In this document: positions 1 through 8,694 of the stretch, in pieces
How positions within the stretch are numbered: position 1 is the stretch's first letter
How the letters are laid out: each line of letters starts with the position of its first letter
Assembly: GCA_005787565.1 (NCBI GenBank)
Contig: SYAP01000088.1
Location: 1 to 37,055, forward strand
DNA length: 37,055 nt
Direction of reading: 5' to 3'
From: Verrucomicrobiaceae bacterium
GTDB lineage: Bacteria; Verrucomicrobiota; Verrucomicrobiia; Verrucomicrobiales; Akkermansiaceae
Notes under the pieces: model-generated
Told to the model about the DNA's origin: nothing
Databases searched by the model: none
The model's input: only the letters and a program-made list of their open reading frames with translations
Translations under genes and position numbers: made by a program

Positions 1-1
1 G

Positions 2-169
2 GATGGCGCGGCAGTCGGAAGCCGGGCGTTTGTGGACGAACTGTTCGAACGATGTCGCGAGCGCTTCGGACCGAAACGGAAAAGTGGAGCAAGAAAGATG
101 CGCGGCAAGGCTGCGGGGGCGGCAAAGGATTTGTGGACCTGTCGTGATCTGCGAAAGGGGATCGGGTGA
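2..169 (+). CDS. C-terminal fragment of REP-associated (RAYT/Y1_Tnp-like) transposase, truncated by window edge
   Basis: Frame 2 reads DGAAVGSRAFVDELFERCRERFGPKRKSGARKMRGKAAGAAKDLWTCRDLRKGIG* (TGA at 167-169). The GSRxFVxExFxxxRxxFGxKRKxGARKM...LxxxRDLR pattern resembles the C-terminus of RAYT-type transposases. Not in the ORF track because the start lies outside the window. Confidence 0.65.
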   Translation, partial: DGAAVGSRAFVDELFERCRERFGPKRKSGARKMRGKAAGAAKDLWTCRDLRKGIG

Positions 170-549
170 GCATGCAAGCAATCAAACCCAAAAGACATCA
201 AAGCCCACCCCATCGATACCAACTTCTCCTTTCACCACGACCACCTCCCCAAGATCGCAAAAGACTGAAATCATCGATCATTTTGCAGATTGAGCCATCA
301 CTCAGGCGAACTGACAGATACAAAGCCCGAATCCAGACTCGGCGCCCATCGAGCCTCTCTAGACACACGATCATGCCTAGTCGATTTCGATTCTTAAAAC
401 TCACCCAAAGAGCCGAAAACCACCCCGAATGCAAAGAAACGCGGTCTTGCTAACCCGTGAAAATCGAAAACTCGACCAAAACCCAAAGAAATACCAAAAA
501 TTTTTAAATAATTCTTGATATTCACGTAAACTTTATAAAAAATCGAGCA

Positions 550-948
550 TTGAAACGCTCCAGACGCTACCGTCCTTGGCTCTGCCTTTTCCTGAGTGCA
601 TTCCTCTTGGTGCTGCCTCTCCTTGGAATCTGGCGCAGCTCCGATGGCCTCATGGCTGCGGAAACCCAACATCACTCGCCTGACGATCTCTCCGTCCGCC
701 CCTTCGGCCAACCTATTCCCCCCGCCGCAAACCTCACCACCGTTGCCGACCGCGATGAAGAATCTAACGACCTCAGCCATCTAGGCAAAAACCTCCGCAT
801 CCCCGTGGAAGTCATCGAAAAAGGCGCTCCACCCAAATGGGTCTACGTCGAAATCTCCACCACTCCCATCCCCGAGCCCGCACTCCCACTCCTACTCATC
901 CCGACCTCCGCTCTCCTCCTGACCCGCCGCCGTATCTCCAGCCGCTGA
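550..948 (+). CDS. Small PEP-CTERM sorting-signal protein (TTG start inferred)
   Basis: N-terminal hydrophobic segment and C-terminus TTPIPEPALPLLLIPTSALLLTRRRISSR: PEP motif, then transmembrane helix, then Arg-rich tail. Confidence 0.65.
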   Translation: MKRSRRYRPWLCLFLSAFLLVLPLLGIWRSSDGLMAAETQHHSPDDLSVRPFGQPIPPAANLTTVADRDEESNDLSHLGKNLRIPVEVIEKGAPPKWVYVEISTTPIPEPALPLLLIPTSALLLTRRRISSR

Positions 949-1009
949 TACCACCCGATTTCGGTTTTTTCTTCCAATCGCCGCCCGCACTGCTTGGCTC
1001 CGCGGCGAC

Positions 1010-1786
1010 ATGGCCGCCTCAAAACCCCCGCAGGAAAATCCCCTCGCGAACATCCTGATCAATGTCCTGATCCCCGTCCTCGCACTAAGCTTCCTCAGCA
1101 AGGACCCCGCCATTCAGGAAAAAATCGGGAAAACCGCCCAGTTCTGGCACATCGGTCCGCTCAAGGCGATGATCGTCGCCCTCACCCTCCCCCTCGCCTA
1201 CGGCGTCCGCTTCCTCATCATCCACAAGAAGCTCAACTTCTTTTCCAACCTCGGCGTTATCTCCGTCCTTCTAACTGGCGGACTCACCCTATACCTATGG
1301 AACAAGGACGGCAGCGTCAAGGACCACGCTGGCCTTCTCTTCGGCATCAAGGAGGGCTCCATTCCGCTGGTGTTGGGCTTCGCCATAATCCGTTCCGCCC
1401 GCAGCGCCTCCCCCTTGCTCAATGTTTTCCTCTACAATGACAGCGTGTTCGATGTCCCGAAAATCGAACAGAAAGTCCGCGAACTCTCCGCAGAACAAGC
1501 ATACCGCGCCGTCTTGGATCAAGCAAATCGCCTCTTCGCTATCTCATTCTTCCTCAGTGCGGCAATGAATGTCGCCCTCGCCCAATGGTTCTTCCGCAAC
1601 TTCGACCCTAAAGGCATCACTGCCCTCGAAACCTACAACAGCATCGTTGGAAAACTCACCGGATGGGGCTTCGCCGTCATCGGCGTGCCAATCCTCATCT
1701 TCCTCTTCTTCACCCTTCGCAGCTTGCTCAAGGGACTCGGCCGCATCACAGGATTGAAGGATGATGACCTAATGATGCCGCGCTGA
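1010..1786 (+). CDS. VC0807-like multi-pass membrane protein
   Basis: 258 aa ORF with several hydrophobic helices; overall pattern (PLKAMIVALTLPLAYGVRFL..., AEQAYRAVLDQANRLFAISFFLSAAMNVALAQWFF) resembles VC0807-type proteins. Confidence 0.6.
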   Translation: MAASKPPQENPLANILINVLIPVLALSFLSKDPAIQEKIGKTAQFWHIGPLKAMIVALTLPLAYGVRFLIIHKKLNFFSNLGVISVLLTGGLTLYLWNKDGSVKDHAGLLFGIKEGSIPLVLGFAIIRSARSASPLLNVFLYNDSVFDVPKIEQKVRELSAEQAYRAVLDQANRLFAISFFLSAAMNVALAQWFFRNFDPKGITALETYNSIVGKLTGWGFAVIGVPILIFLFFTLRSLLKGLGRITGLKDDDLMMPR

Positions 1787-1810
1787 ACACGCGGCATCCC
1801 TAACAGCACC

Positions 1811-2095
1811 TCAATCCACCAAATTGTCGATCCGCGCCGCAAGCTCGATGTCGAGCTCGGTCACCCCACCCATGTCGTGCGTGGTCAACCGCAGCGAAAC
1901 CTTCGTGTGCCGGATCGAGATGTCCGGATGATGCTGCGCCTCTTCGGCGATCTCCGCGAGATCGTTCACAAAATCGATCGCATCCATGAACTCCTCGAAC
2001 TCAACCGTCCGGGTGATGGATTTTTTCTCGTATTCCCACTCCGGGCACTTTTTCAGGGCGGAGGTGAGATCATCATCTTCTAGAAGGTCGGACAT
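1811..2095 (-). CDS. 4a-hydroxytetrahydrobiopterin dehydratase (pterin carbinolamine dehydratase)
   Basis: MSDLLEDDDLTSALKKCPEWEYEKKSITRTVEFEEFMDAIDFVNDLAEIAEEAQHHPDISIRHTKVSLRLTTHDMGGVTELDIELAARID; the E..xHHPDI..ttHd.GG.T..D..lA..ID signature of PCD. Confidence 0.9.
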   Translation of the reverse strand: MSDLLEDDDLTSALKKCPEWEYEKKSITRTVEFEEFMDAIDFVNDLAEIAEEAQHHPDISIRHTKVSLRLTTHDMGGVTELDIELAARIDNLVD

Positions 2096-2226
2096 CGTTG
2101 TTATGGAAGTGTTACGAGATGGAGATTGCCGCCCGCGATTCGCGCTTGGCAAGCGTGTTTCCGCAACGATCGCATGGAAATTTTCCACAGCATTGCAATC
2201 AGCCCCCATCCGGCTACCATTGCGCC

Positions 2227-2661
2227 ATGAAATGCCTAGTCCCGCTCCTCGCGATTTGCCTCGTCGCCGTCTCCTGCGTCCCCTCCACCCCTCAGGCCCG
2301 CATCGCTGAAAACCCCACCATGTTCGAGCGCCAACCCGCAAAACACCGCCCCCTCATCGAACAGGGCGAACTCGCCCGCGGCATGTCAAAAGACGCCGTC
2401 TACCTCGCATGGGGCAGCCCCAGCGGCCGCTTTGAAGGCTCCCGCGACGGAAAAACCTCCGAGCGCTGGGACTACAACGGCAGCCGTCCCGTCTACACCA
2501 CCTCCTTCTACGGCGGCTTGGGCTACGGCGGATACCGCCACGGCCGCGGCCCCTACTACGGCGGCATGGGCTTCGGACCGGAAATCACCTACATCCCCTA
2601 CCGCAGCGCCAGCGTCTCATTCATCAACAGCCGCGTGGAATCATGGGAACGCATGCGCTGA
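2227..2661 (+). CDS. Putative lipoprotein, hypothetical
   Basis: MKCLVPLLAICLVAVSCVPST signal/lipobox, ELARGMSKDAVYLAWGSPSGR motif (SmpA/OmlA-like) and Gly/Tyr-rich C-terminus. Confidence 0.6.
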   Translation: MKCLVPLLAICLVAVSCVPSTPQARIAENPTMFERQPAKHRPLIEQGELARGMSKDAVYLAWGSPSGRFEGSRDGKTSERWDYNGSRPVYTTSFYGGLGYGGYRHGRGPYYGGMGFGPEITYIPYRSASVSFINSRVESWERMR

Positions 2662-2693
2662 ACCCACCCGCCCCACTTCGCCACGCCCCATCC

Positions 2694-4244
2694 ATGGAAC
2701 CCGTCTCCCTCCCGCTGGACCGTCGCCTCCGGCAGGAAATCCTCTTCGCCCGCGAACGCGTCTATCAGTTCGGCTCCTCCACTCCACTCGAACGCCTCGA
2801 AATTCCCGGCGATGGCCCGGAAATCTGGGTGAAACGTGAGGACCTTTCCCCCATCAAGGCCTACAAATGGCGCGGCGCATGCAACCGCATGGCCATTCTA
2901 ACAGACGAGGAGATGGCCCGCGGCGTCGTCACCGCCTCCGCCGGAAACCACGCCCAAGGCGTCGCTCTGGCAGCACGCAAACTCGGCATCCGCGCCAAAA
3001 TCTACATGCCTCGCCCCACCCCTCAGGTGAAACAGGCCGCCGTCCTCCACCACGGCGCGGGCCAGGTCGAAATCCACCTCGCCGGCGACTCCTACGACGA
3101 TGCCGTCAAAGCCGCACGCGCCGACGAATCCTCCACCGGTGCCGTCTACATCCACGCCTACGACGACCTCCACGTCATGGCCGGCCAAGGCACTCTCGCC
3201 GATGAAGTCGTTCTATCAGGTCGCGGACCCTTCGATGCCGCATTCCTTCAAATCGGCGGCGGTGGCATGGCTGCCGGAGTCTCCACTTGGCTCAAACTCC
3301 ACTGGCCGGCCATCCAACTCATCGGCGTTGAAGGCACCGGCCAAGCCTCAATGCTCGCCGCACTCAACGCCGGAAATCCCGTCACACTCGATCAGGTCGA
3401 CCTCTTTTGCGACGGCACCGCCGTCCGCCAAGTCGGCACCTTGCCCTTCGAAATCTGCCGCGAATCCCTCACCCGCATCGATACCGTCACCAACGCCGAA
3501 GTCAGCCAAGCCATTCGCATCCTCTGGGAAGGCCTCCGCTGCATCTCCGAACCCGCCGGTGCCATGGGCCTCGCCGCCGTCCTCAAACGCCGCAACGAAC
3601 TCATCGGCAAACGCGTCCTCGTCATCCTCTGCGGAGCCAACATCGACTTCCTCCAACTCGGCCTCATCGCCCAATCCACCGCCTCCTCCGGACTCACCTC
3701 CCGCACCCTCCGCGTCCGCATCCCCGAACGCCCCGGAACCATGCTCGAACTCCTCGACACCTGCTTCGCCGGTCTCGACATCGCCGATTTCCAATACGGA
3801 AAATCCAGCGATTCCGAAGCCTGGCCCGTCTTCACCATCCAAACATCAGACCCCTCCCGCCTCGCCAACCTCCCCTCACAACTCAAACGCCACGGCTTCA
3901 TTTGGCAGGATCTAACAGCCGCCGAGGACATCCTCTTCCGCGCCATCCCCCTTCGTGGCGACCTCCTACACCACCCCGCCTTCCTCCGCCTCGACTTCTA
4001 CGAACGCCCCGGCGCCCTCCACGACTTCCTCAACCAACGCATCCGCGGCCAGGCCAGCATCTGCTACTTCAACTACCGCCACACCGGCGAACGCATCGGA
4101 CGAGCCCTCATCGGACTCGATTTCCCCACCGCCTCCGAACGCGACTCCATCCTCAACGCCATCCCCAACCACGGCGATGGCTACCGCCGCTGCGAGGTTA
4201 TCGACCCCTCAACCCTCGCCAGAATCATCGGTCCCCGGCCGTAA
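2694..4244 (+). CDS. ilvA: Threonine ammonia-lyase, biosynthetic (PLP fold type II plus C-terminal ACT-like domains)
   Basis: KREDLSPIKAYKWRGACNRM, TASAGNHAQGVALAARKLG, IGGGGMAAGVSTWLK and C-terminal RVRIPERPGTMLELLD; internal ATG at 2694 preferred over the upstream ORF start at 2643. Confidence 0.92.
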   Translation: MEPVSLPLDRRLRQEILFARERVYQFGSSTPLERLEIPGDGPEIWVKREDLSPIKAYKWRGACNRMAILTDEEMARGVVTASAGNHAQGVALAARKLGIRAKIYMPRPTPQVKQAAVLHHGAGQVEIHLAGDSYDDAVKAARADESSTGAVYIHAYDDLHVMAGQGTLADEVVLSGRGPFDAAFLQIGGGGMAAGVSTWLKLHWPAIQLIGVEGTGQASMLAALNAGNPVTLDQVDLFCDGTAVRQVGTLPFEICRESLTRIDTVTNAEVSQAIRILWEGLRCISEPAGAMGLAAVLKRRNELIGKRVLVILCGANIDFLQLGLIAQSTASSGLTSRTLRVRIPERPGTMLELLDTCFAGLDIADFQYGKSSDSEAWPVFTIQTSDPSRLANLPSQLKRHGFIWQDLTAAEDILFRAIPLRGDLLHHPAFLRLDFYERPGALHDFLNQRIRGQASICYFNYRHTGERIGRALIGLDFPTASERDSILNAIPNHGDGYRRCEVIDPSTLARIIGPRP

Positions 4245-4266
4245 TTGAAAAATCCAACGGTTTTTC

Positions 4267-4283
4267 CCTGACAAAGCGTCAGG
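4267..4283 (+). other. Inverted repeat CCTGAC-AAAGC-GTCAGG between ilvA and the EthD gene; possible terminator or 5' leader hairpin
   Basis: Perfect 6-bp stem with 5-nt loop, followed by AT-rich aattaattat; function not shown. Confidence 0.3.
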
Positions 4284-4306
4284 AATTAATTATCAAGAAA
4301 TCCGTA

Positions 4307-4681
4307 ATGCTCAAGTGCGTCTACTGCGTCCGCCGGCTGCCATCCCTCTCGATGGAGGAATTCTACGACTACTGGCTCAACAAACACGGCCCGCTCGTCA
4401 AACAACACGCGCCAATTCTGGGGATGAAACGCTACGTCCAGTCCCACACCATCCAAAACCCCATGCTCAACGCCGCCGCCCAACAACCGCGCGGCATCAC
4501 CGAGATGTACGACGGCATCACCGAGGTCTGGTGGGACAGCCCGGAATCCCTCGCCGCCGCCCTCCAAACCCCTGAAGGCTTCGAAGCCAACCGCATCCTC
4601 TCCGAAGACGAGGCCCGCTTCGTCGATTGTGCCAACTCCGCAATCTTCTTCTCCACCGAACACACCATCTTCGACTTCTAA
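4307..4681 (+). CDS. EthD domain-containing protein
   Basis: MLKCVYCVRRLPSLSMEEFYDYWLNKHGPLVKQHAPILGMKRYVQSHT...YDGITEVWWDSPESLAAAL...EGFEANRILSEDEARFVD; typical EthD (ferredoxin-like) pattern. Confidence 0.8.
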   Translation: MLKCVYCVRRLPSLSMEEFYDYWLNKHGPLVKQHAPILGMKRYVQSHTIQNPMLNAAAQQPRGITEMYDGITEVWWDSPESLAAALQTPEGFEANRILSEDEARFVDCANSAIFFSTEHTIFDF

Positions 4682-4700
4682 CAAAACCCACCGAACCTCC

Positions 4701-5858
4701 ATGAAATCCCGCCGCGCCTGCCTTGCCATCTTCGCCGCCACCACCGCCACCACCCTCGCAAACGGCTTCTACATCCCCGTCCAATCCCCGGAAGCTACCG
4801 GCCGCGGAAACGCTTGGCTCGCCACCGCGGACACCGCCTCCGCCGTCTACTACAACGCCGCAGGCCTCACCCAACTCCAAAACAGCGAAGTCGTCATCGG
4901 CGCATACGGCATCCACCTCGGCCTCGAAGCCGACACCCCCTTCGGCGATTTCGAAGCCAACAACTCATGGGCCTACGTCCCGCAAATCTACATGGCCGTC
5001 CCCGTCAACGAAAACCTCGTCGCCGGATTCGGTCTCAACACTCCCTTCGGCCTCGCCACCGATTGGGGCAGCAACACCCCCTTCCAATTCCTTGCCGACC
5101 GCACCGAGTTGAAATATCTAACCGGATGGATGGTCCTCGGCTACAAACTCACAGACACCTTCTCCATCGGAGGCGGCTTCGGCATCCACCACGCCGATGC
5201 ATTCTTCACCAAAACCCCAGCCTTCGCCACCGACTTCTCACAGTTCGAAGGCGATGACCAAAGCCTCAGCTGGACCCTCTCCGCCCGCTGGGAACCCTGC
5301 GCCGAACACGCCTTCGGCATCGTCTACCGCAGCCGCACCAACTTCGATCTCAAAGGCGATGCCGAGACCCCGTTCGGCGAAGAGCGCGCCAAACTCGACT
5401 TCCTCACCCCTGCCACCGCCGCCATCGGCTACGCTTGGCGACCCAACGAAAAATGGTCCTTCGAAGTCAATGTCGAGTGGGTCAACTGGGAGGAAATGGA
5501 CACCCTCACTCTCGAAAAAAACACCGGTGACCAAGGCATCCCCTTCGAGTGGAACTCAAACTTCATCTACTCCGTCGGCCTCACCCGGAACCTCGAAAAC
5601 GGCTGGCACGTCAGCGCGGGATACAACTACATCGGTAACAGCCAACCCAACGAAAACTTCAACCCAGGCATCTCCGACGCCAACCGCCACTGGATCAGCG
5701 TCGGCGTCGGCCGCTCCTACGGCGATATCGAATGGGATTTCGCCTACCAATACGCCTTCTCCGATCGTGAAGTCTCCGGTTCACCCTTCGGCATCGCGGA
5801 TGGCGATTATGAATCCCGCTTTCACGGGCTCATGCTGAATTGCCGCTGGAACTACTGA
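4701..5858 (+). CDS. OmpP1/FadL/TodX family outer membrane transport protein
   Basis: Signal peptide, then NGFYIPVQSPEATGRGNAWLATADTASAVYYNAAGLTQL and beta-barrel pattern; ends in aromatic residue. Confidence 0.88.
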   Translation: MKSRRACLAIFAATTATTLANGFYIPVQSPEATGRGNAWLATADTASAVYYNAAGLTQLQNSEVVIGAYGIHLGLEADTPFGDFEANNSWAYVPQIYMAVPVNENLVAGFGLNTPFGLATDWGSNTPFQFLADRTELKYLTGWMVLGYKLTDTFSIGGGFGIHHADAFFTKTPAFATDFSQFEGDDQSLSWTLSARWEPCAEHAFGIVYRSRTNFDLKGDAETPFGEERAKLDFLTPATAAIGYAWRPNEKWSFEVNVEWVNWEEMDTLTLEKNTGDQGIPFEWNSNFIYSVGLTRNLENGWHVSAGYNYIGNSQPNENFNPGISDANRHWISVGVGRSYGDIEWDFAYQYAFSDREVSGSPFGIADGDYESRFHGLMLNCRWNY

Positions 5859-5862
5859 CCCG

Positions 5863-7698
5863 TTAGAACGGCCAGATCATCGGAATCAGCAGGCACGAAA
5901 CGATCCAACAGATGAAATTCAGCGGGATCCCCACCCGCAGGAAATCGGAAAACCGGTAACCGCCCGGACCATAAATCATCATGTGCGTCTGATACCCCAT
6001 CGGCAACGCAAACGCCGCCGAGGCCGCCACCGCCACGCCCATCACGAACGGCCGCGAACTCACATCCAGCTCGTTGGCCATCTTCACCACGATCGGCACC
6101 ATCATCACCGCCGTAGCATTGTTCGATAAAACTTCCGTTAGACACAAGGTCAGCAAAAACACCAGCCACAGCAGCACCAACGGCAGATACTCCGGCGAAA
6201 TCAGCCGCTCGGCCCCGCTCACCAACCCTCGCGCAAGATACTCAGCCGTCCCCGTATTCTGCATCGCCATTCCCAGACCTAACAAACCGTAAAGCATCAG
6301 CAAAACCTGCCAGTCGATGCTCGCATACGCCTCTCGCGGCGTCACAATCCCCAGCCACAACAAAGCCAACGCCCCGACCAACGCCGCATAATGGATCGGC
6401 ACCGCCGAAATCGATGGAAACTGCCGGCTCAATAAATCGCTGACCGTCGCCGTCAACACCACCCCGATCAACGCCGACCACGCCAACACCCGGTGCCGGT
6501 TCGGCCGCTTCGGCGCATCCTCCGCACGCGGCTCCTCATCTGGAGTGTCCGTTAGAATGAAATCCCGCGTCCGCTCCAGCGGTTCCAAATTGTTCAACGC
6601 CGTGATCACCAGCAGTGTATCCCCCGCCTCTAACGGAAGCTCGGCGATCCGGCTCGTGATGTTGATCCCGTTGCGATGAACCGCCAGCACCACGCAGTTA
6701 TATCGCTGCCGGAAATCCGATGCCGCCAGCGTCCGCCCGTGCAACGTCGACTCATCCCGAATCACCAGCTCGGACACAATCCCATCCACCGTCGAAAGCG
6801 ACTCCGCACCAATCCGCTCGAACAACTCCTCTGGCTTCGCACCACCACCCCGCCGCCGGTGAATCGCAATCAGAAACCGGTCGTTCTTCTCCACCTTGAT
6901 CCGCGACAACGGCACCATCACCCGCGCACCCTTCCGCCGGACCTCCATCACGTGGATCCCGGACTCCCGGTCCATCAGCGGCGTTTCCGTCAGCATCTGC
7001 CCGATCAACGGCGAATTCCCCACAATCAGCAAATGATGCAACGGCGACGTCCGGTAATCGATCTCCAAACTCCCCGTGATCGATGACCGCGACGGCATCA
7101 GCTTGGGACCGAAAACCACCAAATACACAATCCCCGCAATCGCCAAAGGCACCCCCAGCGGCGCAAGCTCAAACATCGTCATCGGCTTCTCACCCAGCTC
7201 CTTCAGCGACCCGTTCACCAACAAATTCGTCGACGTCCCGATCAACGTGCAGCACCCACCCAGAATCGACGCATACGACAACGGCATCAGCAACTTCGAC
7301 GCCGCAATGTCCTTCGACCGCGCGAATCCCAACGTCACCGGCAGCAAAATCGCCACGATCGCCGTGTTGTTCATCCACGCGCTGAAAAACGCCGCCACCC
7401 CTGCAAACGCGAAAATCGCCGTCCGCAAATTCCCCGAAAGCCGCGCCTTCAACAACTTCCCGATGTGATCCACCGCCCCCGAACTCTCCAACGCCCCACC
7501 AATCACAAACAACGCCGCAATCGTCAGCGGCGCCTCATTCTTGAACACCAGCGTCATCTCGCTCGGACTCACCAACCCCAACGCCACCACCAAACAAAGA
7601 ATGCTCAATGCCAACACATCAGGTGCCGCCCACTCTCGGATGAAAGCGACCAAAGTGATGACGATGACCAACAAGGTCAGGGCAATCGGAAGTGTCAT
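5863..7698 (-). CDS. SLC13 family permease with central TrkA-C (RCK_C) domains
   Basis: MTLPIALTLLVIVITLVAFIREWAAPDVLALSILCLVVALGLVSPSE; WMNNTAIVAILLPV; YASILGGCCTLIGTSTNLLV; SNNATAVMMVPIV; two RCK_C-like stretches in the middle. Confidence 0.88.
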   Translation of the reverse strand: MTLPIALTLLVIVITLVAFIREWAAPDVLALSILCLVVALGLVSPSEMTLVFKNEAPLTIAALFVIGGALESSGAVDHIGKLLKARLSGNLRTAIFAFAGVAAFFSAWMNNTAIVAILLPVTLGFARSKDIAASKLLMPLSYASILGGCCTLIGTSTNLLVNGSLKELGEKPMTMFELAPLGVPLAIAGIVYLVVFGPKLMPSRSSITGSLEIDYRTSPLHHLLIVGNSPLIGQMLTETPLMDRESGIHVMEVRRKGARVMVPLSRIKVEKNDRFLIAIHRRRGGGAKPEELFERIGAESLSTVDGIVSELVIRDESTLHGRTLAASDFRQRYNCVVLAVHRNGINITSRIAELPLEAGDTLLVITALNNLEPLERTRDFILTDTPDEEPRAEDAPKRPNRHRVLAWSALIGVVLTATVSDLLSRQFPSISAVPIHYAALVGALALLWLGIVTPREAYASIDWQVLLMLYGLLGLGMAMQNTGTAEYLARGLVSGAERLISPEYLPLVLLWLVFLLTLCLTEVLSNNATAVMMVPIVVKMANELDVSSRPFVMGVAVAASAAFALPMGYQTHMMIYGPGGYRFSDFLRVGIPLNFICWIVSCLLIPMIWPF

Positions 7699-7811
7699 GT
7701 GGCTTTTCCCCCCGTGGGGTGAGCCTCTCTGACGAAGAACCACCCGCTTGGCAAGGCCAGGGTGCACCGATTTCCTTCATCCCGGCTTGCCCCAACACCC
7801 CTCCATACCCG

Positions 7812-8477
7812 ATGCTCAAAACCGTGAACCGCCCGTGGATCTCGATCAACCTCGCCATCTCCGCCGACGGTCGGATCGCACAAAACCCAGGCTCACCTTC
7901 CGGCTGGACCTCCCCCGTAGACCACTGCCGCCTCCTCGATCTCCGCCGCGGCATCGACGCCCTCCTCGTCGGCCGCGCCACCCTGGAAGCCGATCGCATG
8001 ACCCTCACCGTCCCCGATCAGGAAATCCAACCCCTCCGCTGCATCGCCTCCCGCTCCGGAATCCTCGATCCCCAGCACCCCATCTTCTCCCGCCCCGGCG
8101 GCCCCATCCACCTCCTCTCGGAAAAACCGGATCCCAAAATCCCCACCCCACCCTCCGTCATCCCCCACCACGGAAATCTCGCCCATTTTCTCGAAAACCT
8201 CACCGCCCATCACTCCGTCCGCAGCCTCCACTGCGAGGGCGGCGGCCAACTCATCCGCAGCCTCGCCGAACTCGACGCCATCGACGAAATCCACCTGACC
8301 TTCGCCGGCCACACCCTCTTCGGCGGCCCGCAACCCGTCACCGCCACCGGCCCCCTCGGCGATTTCCTCGGAAAATCCACCCACCTCCAACTCACACAAT
8401 TCGCCCCTAACAGCGAAACCGCAGAGTGCTATCTCACCTATCGCCGCACCCATACCGGGCGCGATTCCACTCAGTGA
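7812..8477 (+). CDS. RibD C-terminal-like pyrimidine reductase / dihydrofolate reductase family protein
   Basis: RPWISINLAISADGRIA, RRGIDALLVGRATLEADRMTLTV, LHCEGGGQLIRSLAELDAIDEIHLTFAGHTLFGG; RibD_C signature. Confidence 0.82.
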   Translation: MLKTVNRPWISINLAISADGRIAQNPGSPSGWTSPVDHCRLLDLRRGIDALLVGRATLEADRMTLTVPDQEIQPLRCIASRSGILDPQHPIFSRPGGPIHLLSEKPDPKIPTPPSVIPHHGNLAHFLENLTAHHSVRSLHCEGGGQLIRSLAELDAIDEIHLTFAGHTLFGGPQPVTATGPLGDFLGKSTHLQLTQFAPNSETAECYLTYRRTHTGRDSTQ

Positions 8478-8632
8478 TCCGCCTTTTCCCCGTCGTGCCC
8501 ATCCGCATCGGCTCCATGCGCACCATGCGGCTCATGCAACTGCCGCGTGCCATCAGGCCCATCAAATTCATGACGTTCACAGGAAACCGAAAAACCGGAA
8601 ACCACGAGCAACAGGAGACAAAAAGCTTTCAT
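8471..8632 (-). CDS. Small His/Asp-rich putative lipoprotein
   Basis: MKAFCLLLLVVSGFSVSCERHEFDGPDGTRQLHEPHGAHGADADGHDGEKADH; N-terminal signal with candidate lipobox Cys; 3' end overlaps the ribD-like stop by 7 bp. Confidence 0.45.
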   Translation of the reverse strand: MKAFCLLLLVVSGFSVSCERHEFDGPDGTRQLHEPHGAHGADADGHDGEKADH

Positions 8633-8694
8633 CGCGCCCCCCCAATAACCGCTCTCCACCGAAACGCAACCCCCAACACAACTCCCACCCGCCT

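Noticed and set aside
170-549. Small ORFs 166..453 (+), 198..434 (-), 394..780 (-)
   Set aside because: No recognisable signals or conserved motifs; treated as noncoding.
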